From assembly GCA_039090855.1 (NCBI GenBank), contig CM077024.1, positions 68,264,594 through 68,328,593 of the forward strand: a stretch of 64,000 bases of DNA, read 5' to 3'. Below, one piece after another: positions 9,197-20,123 of the stretch. The translations under genes and the position numbers were made by a program. The notes beneath the pieces were generated by a model. The model ran no database searches, was not told the DNA's origin, and saw only the letters and a program-made list of their open reading frames with translations. Source of the DNA: Macrothele yani. Taxonomy: Eukaryota > Arthropoda > Arachnida > Araneae > Macrothelidae. Position 1 is the stretch's first letter. Every line of letters starts with the position of its first letter.

Positions 9197-10356
9197 ATGT
9201 CTTCCTTACCTGAGACAACTTCAATTTTCTACCCCAAGGCAAGTTCCGAGGGTAATGGTGTTTTTTATGACAATTTGCAAGAAGCCTGTGGGTCTGACTT
9301 TGATATGCATGATCTACACGTACCCAGGCATTCCTCACCGTTTCGTAATATACCAGCTTCTTATTACTCTGAGTCGCGGGTCGTTCCTGAGGAAGTTCAA
9401 TCCTCTCAGCGAAGCAGAATGCTTGCCCATTTCGTGCCGCATGCAGGAACAATTCATTTCAATGGTTTGGAGGGGTCCTTAAAGTTCCTCGAAGATCTAG
9501 ACGATCATTTTGATCTATATAATATTCCTGAAGACTGAAAAGTCCAAATCGCCGGCACTTGCTTGAGGGATACCGCTAAGACCTGGTATCGGCAGTGGAG
9601 AGTGTCGAACCCGGATTCTCATTATGAGAATTTCCGTGCAGAATTCTTGGAGGTCTTTCCTTTCGGCCTCAGTCGAGCTAGCCTTGCTCAACAGCTTTTT
9701 CGCGTCAGCAAGGTCCCAATGATAGCCCTGTTGCATTTGCGTTGGAGACTACACGCTTATATAACCTATGGGATCCACATGCCAGTCATGTTGACATGTT
9801 GGATACCCTCTTGCAGCAGCTCGACCCATTCTTACAAGATTTCCTTGAGGTTCGACACCCTGCCACGATTCATGAATGCCTTCGCCTCATACGCACATAT
9901 GAAGAGCGACATGGCAAACATGGTTCAACTCACCATGCTCGGGCACCCCGCGAGGCTTATTACGAAAACCCTCAGCGGCATAATAGGCATAACTTTCAGC
10001 GCGAGCATACACAAGTGCACACCCAAGCTTCATACGTTCCACCACACAGAAGAGTGGCAAACCAACAGCGAGTTGCTGAACAAGCTTCGGGATATCGTAC
10101 ACCTGCACAGTATGCTCGACCCCGTTTCAACCAGCAGCATTCGGAACGTTTTCATGCTCCGGGCAATGATAATTTTTCTGCCCGTGCTGAGGGCAGACGT
10201 AAAGGATATGAAAATGTCAACAGACGCGCGGAGTTCCCGACGCAGGTTTCCCGCAGTTTTCCTCATCGTGAAAATTTTCCCGATACCTGGCAAGGTCGAG
10301 GTTTCAGACCGCATGATAATCCAACCAGGATTCCTTTAAACTTCCAAAGGAAGTAG
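9197..10356 (+). pseudogene. Gypsy Gag, one stop and one frameshift
   Basis: This is the structural capsid and nucleocapsid precursor. ATG at 9197 opens a frame that meets a TGA at 9536, continues in the same frame through GTCLRDTAKTWYRQW (a conserved capsid segment of gypsy Gags), then changes frame near the T5 run at 9696-9700. The final frame (about 9710-10356) runs through LYNLWDPHASHVDMLDTLLQ to an Arg- and Gln-rich basic tail. No CCHC zinc knuckle is visible, so nucleic-acid binding would rest on the basic tail. The frame ends at TAG 10354-10356, overlapping the pol frame by about 40 nt with a slippery site inside the overlap. Confidence 0.85.
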
Positions 10357-13300
10357 ACCAAGGTTCGGTCCTGCTTCCTGATACCAAGCATTCTGACCCT
10401 AAAACAGTATTAGTGACTGTTCAAACTCCTCAGTTGCCTGATGTATTCTTAACAATTGAAGATATTATTGTCGAGACAAAGTTCGACACTGGTTCCGAAA
10501 TATCAGCCCTCAATACAAAGTTTTGCACTGACAATTTTCCTGCAATACACGTTCAGCCTGCAACGCAGTATTTGCGAGGTGCAAATAATGAAATCTTCAG
10601 TATCTCAGGAACTGTCACATTATCTTTAGGGCTGGGAAAAGCTCGTTTTACACATTCTTTCTTGCTTATAGACGAGCTACCTGTGAAATGTCTAATGGGA
10701 ATGGACTTTATACATAAGTTTCAAATAACTTTGAATTTTGTACAACAGGTGATTTCCTTTCCGGAACCTGTCGAAATGGTTCCTACGGTTCCTGTAGATA
10801 TAACGAGTTTGTTATTGAGTACCCAATTGAATGAGAGGCAACGAAACCAGCTTTCTCTCCTTTTACAGGAAAGCCCTGGTTTATTTTCGGATCAACCTGG
10901 TTTCACACAGGTGGTTTATCATGTCATTGACACTGATGGTTCGAAACCAATTGCGACGAAACCTTACCCTTGTGCTCCACATAAGAAACAGGAAATGCAA
11001 CGTCAAATTTCTGAAATGATTACGCAGGGCATAATCAGGGAATCCACAAGCGCCTGGGCTGCTCCTGCCTTTTTGGTTCCAAAGAAACAATCCAATGAAT
11101 TTCGTTTCGTGACAGATTTCCGCAAGCTCAACCAAGTCACAAAAACGATCAATTATCCACTACCTGTCATGTCACATATTTTAAATGACCTATCGTCAAC
11201 CAAATGGATGTCAACCTTGGATTTGGCGAGTGGATATTGGCAGGTAGCAGTACATCCGGACTCTGTCGATAAAACAGGTTTTGTGACTCCTTTTGGGGCC
11301 TATGAATATTTACGTATGCCTTTTGGACTAGCTTATGCACCTGCTACTTTCCAAAAGCTTATGTATACGGTTCTCAGACCTGTCCTGGGTCCCCATGTGC
11401 ATGTCTATTTGGATGACATTATTATCACATCAGAGACTTTTGACGAGCACTTTTCTCTGCTCAAACAGGTGTTCCAACTCATATACAATGCTGGCTTGAC
11501 GTTAAAACCTAGTAAATGCCAGATAGCGAGGGACGAGATTGTATATCTGGGGTTGAAAATCACTCCCCACGGCTCATTTACTGATAATGAAAAAATTAGG
11601 CCTATTGTTGACTTTCCTGGGCCTAAAACAGCAAAAGAACTATCCCGCTTTCTGGGAATGACCGGATGGTATCAGCAGTTCGTCCCCGCTTATGCTGCTA
11701 TCTGTGAGCCATTGTATGCTTTAAAACGTAAATATAAGAAGTTTATTTGGACACCTGAGGCTAACGCTGCTTTTGAAACACTGAAGTCTGCATTGACTCA
11801 GCCTCCGGTGTTGGCTTTCCCGGATCATACTAAGGAATTTGATGTTTATACTGATGCATCCGGAGTTGGTCTTGGTTGCGTTTTGTCACAAGCTGGGCAT
11901 CCAATAGCTTTTGCGTCTCGTACTTTAGCCAAAGCTGAACGTAATTATTCAGCTACGGAACGTGAATGTCTTGCTGTTGTGTATGCGCTGAATAAATTTC
12001 AATGTTATCTTAACGAATTGACGGTTAACATAATTACGGATCATTCTGCTTTTCAGTATTTGAATTCTGCTAAGCACCTATCTCAAAGACTTATGAAGTG
12101 GGCTCTGAAGTTACAAGAGAGCAATATCAAAATTTCATATCAGCCAGGTCATAAGAATAAATTACCGGACGCATTATCTCGCGTTCCGATTAGTGGGGTC
12201 CCCCACTGAAGCTACTCCTGGATGTCAGCCTTTACTTCTAATAGCTGATATAACATCCAGAGAGCAGATAATGGCAGAATTAATAAATGATCCAGATTTT
12301 GGGGATATCTATAATTTTTTGCTTGCGGGTTCGCCCCTACAAAGTGATCCTTCTCTGGCTGGAAGGTCACAACATTTTGAAGTAATAGAGGGTCTTCTTT
12401 ATTATACAAAATCTAGGACTACTAGGGCAGAGTTTCGCCCATGTATTCCGCGAACCCTTAGAATGGCCCTTTTAAATGAATTTCATGACAAACCTCTTGC
12501 AGGCCATTTAGGTATTCGCAAGACCCGTTGTAAATTGCGGGATGTTGCCTATTGGCCTGGCATGTACCAAAGTGTGCTCGCATACGTTCAATCATGTCAC
12601 TTGTGTCAGATTAATAATTACCGTAATGTAAGACCGGCCGGTCACTTGAAATCTAGTTCAAGTTATCATGTGTTTGATATTATTTCCATAGATTTATTGG
12701 GACCTTATCCATTATCTGTTAAAAATAAAGCTCGTTACGTTTTAGTACTAACTGATAATTTTTCTAAATGGGTTGAAGTTTTTCCCATTAAAGCCGCTAC
12801 GGCAGAAGTTATTTGTAATGTCTTAGTTAATGAAGTATTTTCTAGATATGGTGCACCTAATAAAGTAGTTTCGGATAATGGTCCTCAATTTATTTCTGAC
12901 ATTTTTGAAAGAATGTGTGCGAGACTACACATTCAACATAAATTCATTTCCCCATATCATCCCCAGAGTAATCCTGCGGAACGCGTTAACCGCACGCTAG
13001 TGAAAATGATTGCGACTTTTGTAATGGATCATCATGAAAGATGGGATGACCATTTGGAGCTTTTTGCGTTCGCCCTCCGCTCGTCTGTCCACGAGTCTAC
13101 TAAAATTACTCGTGCAGAACTTTTTCTGGGTCGCAAAATTAAAACCCCTTTTGAAAATTTAACGGGGATTATCGACAAACTAAACCAAGCGACCAACTCC
13201 GCAATCAGTACGCATCATGGCAGAAAAAGCTCGTGTTGCAATGCTAGGAGCACAAGCGACTCAAGCGAGATATTATAATACTAGGCGTAGGGAACCAGAT

Positions 13301-13684
13301 CTTGTCGTTGGAGATCTCACTCTCGTGGAAACGCACTTCCAGTCTTCTGTTTCGCATACTTTAGTGAAGAAATTTGCACCCAGCTACGAAGGTCCATATC
13401 GGGTGGCAAATATCTTTGAAAATAATGTTGTTCTGGAAAAACCTGACAACCAATTTCAATACGTACACGTTGATCAGTGTCGCAAGTATCATGAACGAAA
13501 TATCGATTTCATAATCAACCCTACTCAACCTTATGTTCCACAGACTCAAGAATCTATATCTCATGATCAACCGCCAGAAATTTTGGACGAACCAACAAAC
13601 ATTTTTGAAGAATCTCCAGTGATTTTTCCTTCACCCTCCCTCCTCAAGACGGGTTTCCAAACACGCAACCTGATTCTCCAATGA
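10317..13684 (+). pseudogene. Gypsy Pol: protease, RT, RNase H, integrase; two frameshifts
   Basis: The domains run in the Ty3/gypsy order. The protease active site is FDTGSEISALN (near 10480). The RT has FVTDFRKLNQVTK, LDLASGYWQVAV, MPFGLAYAPATFQ and YLDDIIITS (near 11406). RNase H has FDVYTDASGVGLGCVLSQ and ends near LPDALSR. The integrase has an HHCC finger (HDKPLAGHLG through SCHLCQ), catalytic acids in SIDLLGPYP, VSDNGPQF and NPAERVNRT, and a C-terminal FAPSYEGPYRV module. The frame changes at the C5 run 12200-12204, between RNase H and integrase, and again at the A run near 13182-13184, inside the integrase. It is probably made by -1 frameshifting from gag. The two breaks make this copy inactive as read, unless they are sequencing indels. 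Confidence 0.93.
10335..10378 (+). promoter_or_regulatory. -1 ribosomal frameshift signal between gag and pol
   Basis: TTTAAAC at 10335-10341 is read in the gag frame as T TTA AAC, the canonical X XXY YYZ heptamer. After a 7-nt spacer comes a hairpin. GGAAGTAG-ACC (10349-10359) pairs with GGTCCTGCTTCC (10367-10378) around a 7-nt loop, with one bulged C and one G-T pair. The pol frame lies at -1 relative to gag and opens after a TGA at 10314-10316, so the shift site falls inside the 40-nt overlap. The function is inferred but every required part is present. Confidence 0.8.
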
Positions 13685-14563
13685 GACCAAGGCTCGAATC
13701 GAGTTCTTCGAATACTAGTATCGTTCCTTTCCCTCCAACCATTGCCAAGACTATTGCTGCGCCGTTTTCAGGATAACTCTGCACCAACGCAGGCTACTTC
13801 TTCTTTGAATACCTTGTCAGAGAGTATTCCTATAGGCAAATCTAAACATCGCCCTGCACGACTACTGAATTACAGCAGCGACTCAGAGGCTTCGGACATT
13901 TCCGACTTATCAGTTATGAACACTAAATTTCATGTTACAAACCGTCCAGCACCACCAAAGGCTGGGCGCAAACGTGACTTGTCTCCCCAATCTGCTTCGC
14001 CGCAACAGCGACGACGGCAGAAATCTTTGCATCCGCCCGGGTTTTGCCTCTAGAACCTACGTTCAGGGCAAACAGCGCCGATGCCTGCTGCTACTCTCAT
14101 GCCACGTGGGCGTAAGCGAAAGCAAACGATGTGGCCGGAGACACGTCCGTCCAAGAGAATACTGGAAGGACACAACGGGCCCCAGCACAAAGGGACTCCA
14201 TATCAAAAGCCTGGGGGAGCCCGTTCCAATCAGCCGCAAGGATTTCCGGACCGCCAGACTTCTGACGTTCCTGACCGTTCCTATCAGCCGCAAGGATTTC
14301 CGGACCACCAGACTTCTGACGTTCCTGACCGTTCTTCTCAGCCGCAGGGATTTCTGGACCCACAGACTTCAGCCGTTTCGGACCGACGGATTTCCGCCAT
14401 TCCTGACCGTTCCCGTCAGCCGCCGGGATTTCCTGACCGACAGCAGACCGATGTTCCAGATCCATTACAGTCCCTGAAGAGATCCAAGCCACCTGATTTT
14501 ACCAGTCCGATTAGGCCTGGAAAACGTTATCGCACTAGAGTTTTTTATGCGTCCTCGAGATAA
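13685..14563 (+). pseudogene. Pol C-terminal tail, Pro/Ser/Gln-rich with 18-residue repeats
   Basis: After the integrase module, low-complexity reading continues in frames broken at 13682 (TGA), near 13785 and at 14051 (TAG). The first part is Ser/Thr/Pro-rich, with LLNYSSDSEASDISDLS and a basic stretch near KAGRKRDLSPQSASPQQRRR. The last part (14081-14563) carries about four repeats of the type QPQGFPDRQTSDVPDRS. No membrane helix or signal peptide is visible, so an envelope is unlikely. This could be a Pol extension or a separate accessory frame; I do not recognise a family. Confidence 0.55.
14222..14465 (+). repeat. In-frame 54-bp minisatellite in gypsy tail
   Basis: Four imperfect units start with CAGCCGCAAGGATTTCCGGA and end with GACGTTCCTGACC. 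The third unit is longer because it has an extra GACGGATTTCCGCCATTCCT segment. All units keep the frame, giving repeats of about 18 residues rich in Gln, Pro, Asp and Ser. Confidence 0.85.
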
Positions 14564-14754
14564 GTAAGTTCTCGTGGACAGGTTCTTTTCTCAGTTTGTT
14601 GTTTTTCCTGCACGACCAGTTGGCGTGTCAGAATTTCTTTTTTTCGTGTGGGCCTATGCATTCTTTTTTGTGTATATATGTGTGGTTTTTTTTATATTTC
14701 TTCTATGTCCATCTACTAATCCACTTTTTTTTATATATATCTATGTGCTTAGGG

Positions 14755-14970
14755 GTAAAATAATAAAATCGTTACTGTTAGGCAGCTCCAGGTAAATTTC
14801 GCTGCTGATACAGTTGGTATGTATTCAACGAATAATGCGCACGAAATTTGATATTAAAATAATAAAATTGTTACTGTTAGGCAGCTCCAGGCAATCTTCG
14901 CTGCTGATACAGTTGGTATGTATTCACCGAATAATGAGAACGTCATTTGAAATTAAAAAAGTGATTCCTG
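14755..14970 (+). repeat. Tandem duplication in gypsy 3' non-coding region
   Basis: Two units of about 106 bp each contain TTACTGTTAGGCAGCTCCAG, CGCTGCTGATACAGTTGGTA and CACGAAATTTGA or a variant. A partial third unit ends in CCTGCTAGGCAG. The duplication lies between the last frame and the polypurine tract. Confidence 0.8.
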
Positions 14971-15208
14971 CTAGGCAGAATAAAAGGAAGGTATGCCGAT
15001 GCAGGTTTGTTTTGTTCAACAATACAAGTTTCACAGACGAATACAGATTTCAATTTGTCATGCCAAGTTTGAGAATGTAAATACGGCTACCACCAAAACA
15101 CAAAACAACAAAAGAGGTCGAGAAACGTCATTCAACGAAATGTAAGACTTACACTCCAAAATTGATAGGTTTTTCGGAAACAAAAGAAAAGAAAAAAAAA
15201 GAAAAATT

Positions 15209-15221
15209 AAGGGGGAGATGA
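15209..15221 (+). promoter_or_regulatory. Polypurine tract of gypsy element
   Basis: AAGGGGGAGATGA lies immediately before the 3' LTR start (TGTAACG). It is the expected plus-strand primer. The TRIM at 38540-39044 has the same tract (AAGGGGGAGATGA), and the composite TRIM has GGGGGGAGATGA. Confidence 0.88.
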
Positions 15222-15789
15222 TGTAACGTATACTCTATATTCACTTTCCTTTTGATTTTACTATCTCTGGTTATTTTATTTTACTATGTAAATTATCTTC
15301 TTACTGAACGAAATATTATTTCACCCGATGAATGAGATCTGGCAATGAGTGTAAGTCATGACGTGGTGGTAGTTAGTATATAGGCGCGTTCATCGAGACT
15401 TAGAGAGAGCTTTTGTTGTTGTTATGAGAGAGCGTTGTTGTTTACGGAGAGCGTTTATAATACGAGGAGAGATTCTTCATTAGTGTAAAACAAGTTGTGT
15501 GTGTGCTTTAGTTGACCAAGAGTCTTATAATAAAGAAGTGGCAGTAAGTACGTCTTTCTCAATTAATAATTTTTGTCAGACCTCTGTCTGGCTGTTAGGT
15601 TTATAACTGTTATTTATTACCATAGATAACCAGCGTTAAGACTTTGTTTACGTTCGCAATTAACTAGTAACAACCTTTTGAATTCACTATTTTGAAGCTT
15701 AGTACAAGTATATCATTAGCTAGCTGGTAGGAAGAGAATCATTCATATGAATTAGCTTAGCGTAAAGATAATAAAGCTAATTCATTATA
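15222..15789 (+). repeat. 3' LTR of gypsy element
   Basis: It is 568 bp with two substitutions against the 5' LTR. The target duplicate GATG follows at 15790-15793. Confidence 0.95.
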
Positions 15790-15793
15790 GATG

Positions 15794-16558
15794 TTATTAT
15801 GTTCTTTATTTCGCGAAATCGTTCTAAACATGACACTGCACTTGATGAGCATCTGTCGGCTTATGTGAAGTAAAAGAACAGCAAACTTCTGAAATTTCAA
15901 TTTCGCTTAAGCTTTGTCGCGGAATATATATTTCGGTAAAATGGCATGAAGATTTACACAGATAATATGAAAAATTGTTGAATTACAAAATATATGCTCC
16001 ATTCCGAACGCAGGAATAAAGTAAATGATTTCAACTTCCATCTGCTCACACTAAATCAAGATTCATGTTGAAATAGGGTTATAATTAATTTCCTCATCCA
16101 GACCTTTTTTATGTAATGGAAAATGAACTACAGCCAGCAGGAAGGATTCTGTCACGCACACGAGAATGAATTACATTAGCAATAACGGAGAGAGCATAAT
16201 TAGTATGTGAGAGGTATTGCTTAGGTTCCAAGATGGATGATGAGCTTAGTCATAGAACTTATATAGAATGAAAATAACGTACAGAAAAACATTCCGTCGA
16301 CGATAAGAGAGGGATTACTAGAAGAAGAAGCAATGGTAAAGTTAAGGTGCAAAGAAATATTAAGAACTAAACAAAGTTTAATCGAAACCTAAAGTATATC
16401 GAGAAATGCGGCACAGAATTACTTCGAAGACATTCGAGACTTTATTTCTAACTTTTACGAAGCAATCTAATGAAATTTACAGGCGCCTGTAGATTCAATA
16501 TTCCAGAAAAGATTTGAATTAGCTTTTGAATCTGTTCTGCTTTGTGGCTTTTTGTAAC
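15794..16558. other. No gene recognised
   Basis: AT-rich sequence between the gypsy element and the next Tc1 element. No supported feature was seen. Confidence 0.5.
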
Positions 16559-16561
16559 GTA

Positions 16562-18113
16562 CACTGGTGTGCAAAAATTAAGGACGAAGAAGAGAAATTA
16601 GCATAACAGCGGAACGAGCAGGCAGAACTGACCGAAAGACAACACAGGAGATAGACTAGGGCCCTGTACGGTAAGGAATGCGCATATATGCAGCATGACG
16701 TAAGGGGGGAGGGTGTCGGAAGGGTATAAAGCACACGGGCGGAGTACGCTCAGCAATTCGGTAAAAGCTATTGCACGGTGTACATCGGTTTGAACGATGT
16801 CGAGTCGCTGCCACCGTGTGATATGTCCAACAGGCAATCCAGTAGACGACATCTGGATGACTTTACCCGAGGTTGCGTCATTGGGAAGTTGGAAAAAGGT
16901 CTAAGTGTGACTAGTGTGGCCGAGGAGTTCAGGATCGCTCACAGCATCGTTTCACGAGCTTGGAGAGCTTTTCGAACGACAGGAACAGCTGTCCGAGAGT
17001 TCAGCAGTGGTCGTCCACGAGCAACCACGGCTGCAAACGACCGGTATATTGTCCTACATGCGAGAAGAGACAGACGGCAGACAGCGGGAAAAATCGCAAG
17101 GCACATGCAACAGACAACTGAACGTCCGTTATTGCGTTTTACCGTAGCCAGGAGGCTGCCCAAAGGTGGTCTATTTGCACGACGACAAGTACGGTGTGTG
17201 CCATTAACGTCTGCTCACCGAAAACAGCAGTTTCTGTGGTGCCAGGAACACAAGAACTGGACACATCAGCAATGGGGTCGAGTTCTCTTTACGGATGATA
17301 GCCGACTTAGTCTGATTAGCGATTCTGGATGTATACACATCTGGCGAGAGCAGGGAATACGCAACCACACCTCCAATATCATCAAAAGGGACCGGTTTGG
17401 AGGTGGCGGAGTTTTCGGTTGAGGCGGTGTAATGCTTGGTAGCCGTACTGACCTCCACATCTTCCAAGGAGGTTCAGTCACTGGTGTCCGCTATTGTACC
17501 GAGGTTCTCCTGCCTGACGTGCGTCTGTTTAGAGGTGTTGTGGGTCTTGAGTTCATCTTCATGGACGACAACGCTACATCTCATCGAACAGTGGCTGTCG
17601 CAGAGCTGTTGGAGAATGAAGATATTCAACGCATGGATTGGCCCGCAAGGTCCCCGGTCCTAAATCCAATCGAACACGTGTGGGACCTTCTCGGGAGACG
17701 CTTGGCCGCACGTCACCAGCCGCCAGAAACGATTCCGCAGCTGTGATGGGCGCTACAAGAGGAATGGGCCCCAATGTTCAACAGCTCCTTGACAACATCG
17801 TCCACTGCATGGACAGGCGTTGTGAATCCTGCAACGCAGTCAGGAGTGATCATATCCCCTACTAAAGACTGGATTTTTCTTGGCAGCCGCATGTCACATG
17901 GGCGTTTCTGTCTTCTGTCCAGTTGTGCTCGAAGCTACCTTTTCAATAAAGTGCCTTTGTATCCTTTGGATTCCTTGTTTGGACGGTTTTGGTCACTTGT
18001 CCCATATTCTTACATCTTGGGGATCTTATGATATGATTTGAGTCGATGTGGAGCATTTCTGTTAGACGTTACATTCGAAAAACCGTCTCGTCCTTAATTT
18101 TTGCACGCCAGTG
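16562..18113 (+). mobile_element. Tc1-like DNA transposon (family B)
   Basis: The ends CACTGGTGTGCAAAAATTAA (left) and TTAATTTTTGCACGCCAGTG (right) extend to about 28 bp with a single mismatch. They are flanked by TA at 16560-16561 and 18114-18115. At 1552 bp it encloses a single transposase gene. Confidence 0.95.
16823..17863 (+). pseudogene. Tc1-like transposase, nearly full length
   Basis: The start MSNRQSSRRHLDDFTRGCVI leads into a helix-turn-helix with VTSVAEEFRIAHSIVSRAWR. A second DNA-binding region contains RPRATTAANDRYIVLHARRD. The catalytic region has VLFTDDSRLSLISDSG, then FMDDNATSHRT and SPVLNPIEHVWDLLGRR, the D,D34E pattern. The frame is open except for TGA at 17420-17422 and TGA at 17744-17746, both where Trp is conserved, and a one-base shift near 17775 before the end LLDNIVHCMDRRCESC. 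The ATG at 16823 is preferred over the upstream frame because the conserved N-terminus starts there. It is a young but inactivated copy. Confidence 0.92.
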
Positions 18114-18115
18114 TA

Positions 18116-18464
18116 TATGGGCAAGATGTACATGAGAAATTTCAGTAAGTTACCTTCCTATACGAGCTAGCATTTTAAGGCCACATGGTTTCTTTCATGT
18201 TATTTGTTCTAGACGTGTGTTATCATGAGCAGCCATGTTGTGGTAAATATATTTTTCATTTTTAAGAAAATTGTTGAATACCTTCATTCCTAGTTCAACC
18301 TTACTACTTTTCTGACTTACATTCGCGTTAGATAAGAAAAGAAATCTAGTTTATCTTACAAATTTCGAAATATTAAATAAATATTAAAAACGTGGATGTT
18401 TAACTAAATAAGATCTACCGTTTATTTTCCACCTGTTACAAAACATTTTAGGTAAAGTATTGTT
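18116..18464. other. No gene recognised
   Basis: AT-rich spacer between the Tc1 element and a SINE, with no supported feature. Confidence 0.45.
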
Positions 18465-18662
18465 TTGTTTAAAGGTTTAAATACCGCCATGTGCAACCCA
18501 CCAGGGTATAAGCTGTCGGCAGTCCCCAGTTTAGGGAAGGAAGAGAGTAGTAACATTAAGCAATCATACCAAACATGCTTCATCTGGAATTCGAGCCCGG
18601 GTCCATCTCTGACGAATTGTCAGAAACCAGCGCCTTATACCACTCAGTCATCGAGATAGTAA
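18465..18662 (-). repeat. tRNA-derived SINE (family S1), minus strand
   Basis: Read on the minus strand it starts CTCGATGACTGAGTGGTATA, with AGGCGCTGGTTTCTGACA and a B-box-like ACCCGGGCTCGAATTCC. It ends in GGCGGTATTTAAACCTTTAA. This matches the S1 head and the S1 3' end. Confidence 0.7.
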
Positions 18663-19900
18663 GAATAGTAGTTTCCTGTACCCAATTTAAAGTTGCTACT
18701 GAACTGGAAGGTAAGAAATCGAAGCCATAAATAAACGGAATGTGATTTTGTTACCCAGGATTTCAAATCAGGTGCTTAAGTTTTTTTAATAATCCCTCAT
18801 CCAAAAGGCTACAACATGAAAGTAAATGAGTGTTATGTAAACAAGAAAAAGATCATTACACATGTTTTGCCCTCATAACGGATTTTCGATATTTTTTGAA
18901 ACGTTTCCTCTGCAGTAAATGATAACGAGGGTCACTTCTTTGCCTTTATACTCAACTAAGTATTTCTGGAGCAGAAAAGAAGGACTTGTTTTCAGGACAC
19001 TGAAAAGTCACAAACATTTCATTTACAAACTGAAGCCCAAAATCAATTATTTTCGAAAGCATAAGAGATCATTACTAACGAGGGCAGCCTTTAATCACTT
19101 GGGTGTACCCTATAATTCATGAAAAAATCATATATCGAGTAATTACTTTTAATGAGGATTTGTTCATAACCCAGCAGCGAAACATCAAGGGATGAAACGC
19201 AACCAAACTTGGTAGGAATACTCTCACAAACATGCACTCGCGTTTTATAAAAAAGCTCCATTTTGAGCTCCCATGAAATATGTGGCGCTGCGTTAACCTT
19301 GTACGTTGCATATTGATCCATATATATAACGTACAAGGGTGATCATGATGCAAGATGAGGTGTTCGGAGCCCTGGACCGACATCACAATGAGAAGAAACC
19401 CCACGCGGTATGACTACTCCAGCGAACATGCACTTACACTACAGCAAAACATTAAATGACTACACATGTGGCAAGGCGTAATGTTTCCAGAAAGCACTAG
19501 AAACGCTAACTCGGAAGTGATTACCTTTCGGTCTTGTACAGGTTACAGATATAGTTCAGTGGGCCCTCCATTGAGATGTTCTAAACACTGCATGCGTAGA
19601 AGGACGTTTTTCACAGGGGGACCCAGCTAGTCCGCATGAATGTGTTTCACATGGCGTGTTATTCTATCTTTCAAGTCTTACAAATCGAAATAGTAGCTCC
19701 TGGTGACCCCGACATTGAGATGCCCTCGCAACCGAAACTCACCAGGGGCGAACGAGGTGATCAGGCTCTGAAAAATGCATGATTAAAAATTCTGTTGTTG
19801 TTAAACTATAGTCGTAACAGCTACAGTACCAACAGCGCAATATATCAGGTGGTGCTTTATCCTGCCTAAATATGATCAAGAAAAGAAATCGTCCTTGCTG
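18663..19900. other. No gene recognised
   Basis: Mixed sequence without a credible open frame, terminal repeat or RNA gene. Confidence 0.45.
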
Positions 19901-19982
19901 AAGTTGTAACGTACCAGGAGATGTGACGTACCTGCCAGAAGGACGCACACGACATAAAGGCTGATAGGAATCAGAATAAAGC

Positions 19983-20054
19983 GTCCGCGTAGCTCAATTG
20001 GTAGAGCAACTTATTCCGGAATGAGGGGACCCGGGTTTGAATCCTGGCGCGGTT
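19983..20054 (+). tRNA. tRNA-like gene in TRIM LTR1
   Basis: It is 72 nt: acceptor GTCCGCG/CGCGGTT, D arm GCTC/GAGC, T arm CCGGG/CCTGG around TTTGAAT. Relative to the other copies it has a C-to-T change in the B box (GGGTTTGAATCC) and a weaker acceptor end. The 8-nt anticodon loop TTCCGGAA is present. Confidence 0.6.
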
Positions 20055-20085
20055 AAAAATGACGGAGAAATTGACTTCGTTATAA

Positions 20086-20097
20086 TGGCGCCCGAAC
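20086..20097 (+). promoter_or_regulatory. TRIM primer binding site
   Basis: TGGCGCCCGAAC follows LTR1 after one base and is identical to the gypsy primer site. It is followed by TATCCGGATGACCCG, which does not continue the match to tRNA-Lys. Confidence 0.85.
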
Positions 20098-20123
20098 TAT
20101 CCGGATGACCCGACCGTTCAAAA

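Larger units (their letters stand above)
8580..15789 (+). mobile_element. Complete Ty3/gypsy LTR retrotransposon
   Basis: This 7210-bp element has 568-bp LTRs (8580-9147 and 15222-15789) that differ at only two positions. It is flanked by GATG on both sides (8576-8579 and 15790-15793). The order is LTR, primer site, gag, protease, reverse transcriptase, RNase H, integrase, a long variable tail, a polypurine tract and LTR. The protease-RT-RNase H-integrase order defines Ty3/gypsy. No envelope-like frame with a signal peptide and a membrane anchor was found. LTR ends are TGTAACGTA...TTATA rather than TG...CA. Near-identical LTRs mean a recent insertion, yet gag and pol carry single-base breaks. 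Confidence 0.97.

Noticed and set aside
9536..9538. Recoding of TGA as an amino acid (also at 17420 and 17744, where Trp is expected)
   Set aside because: Other stops (TAA, TAG) and frameshifts occur in the same elements and in neighbours. G-to-A mutation of Trp codons explains the pattern.
13685..14563. An envelope gene in the gypsy element
   Set aside because: No signal peptide, no membrane anchor and no cysteine pattern. The region is Pro/Ser/Gln-rich and low in complexity.
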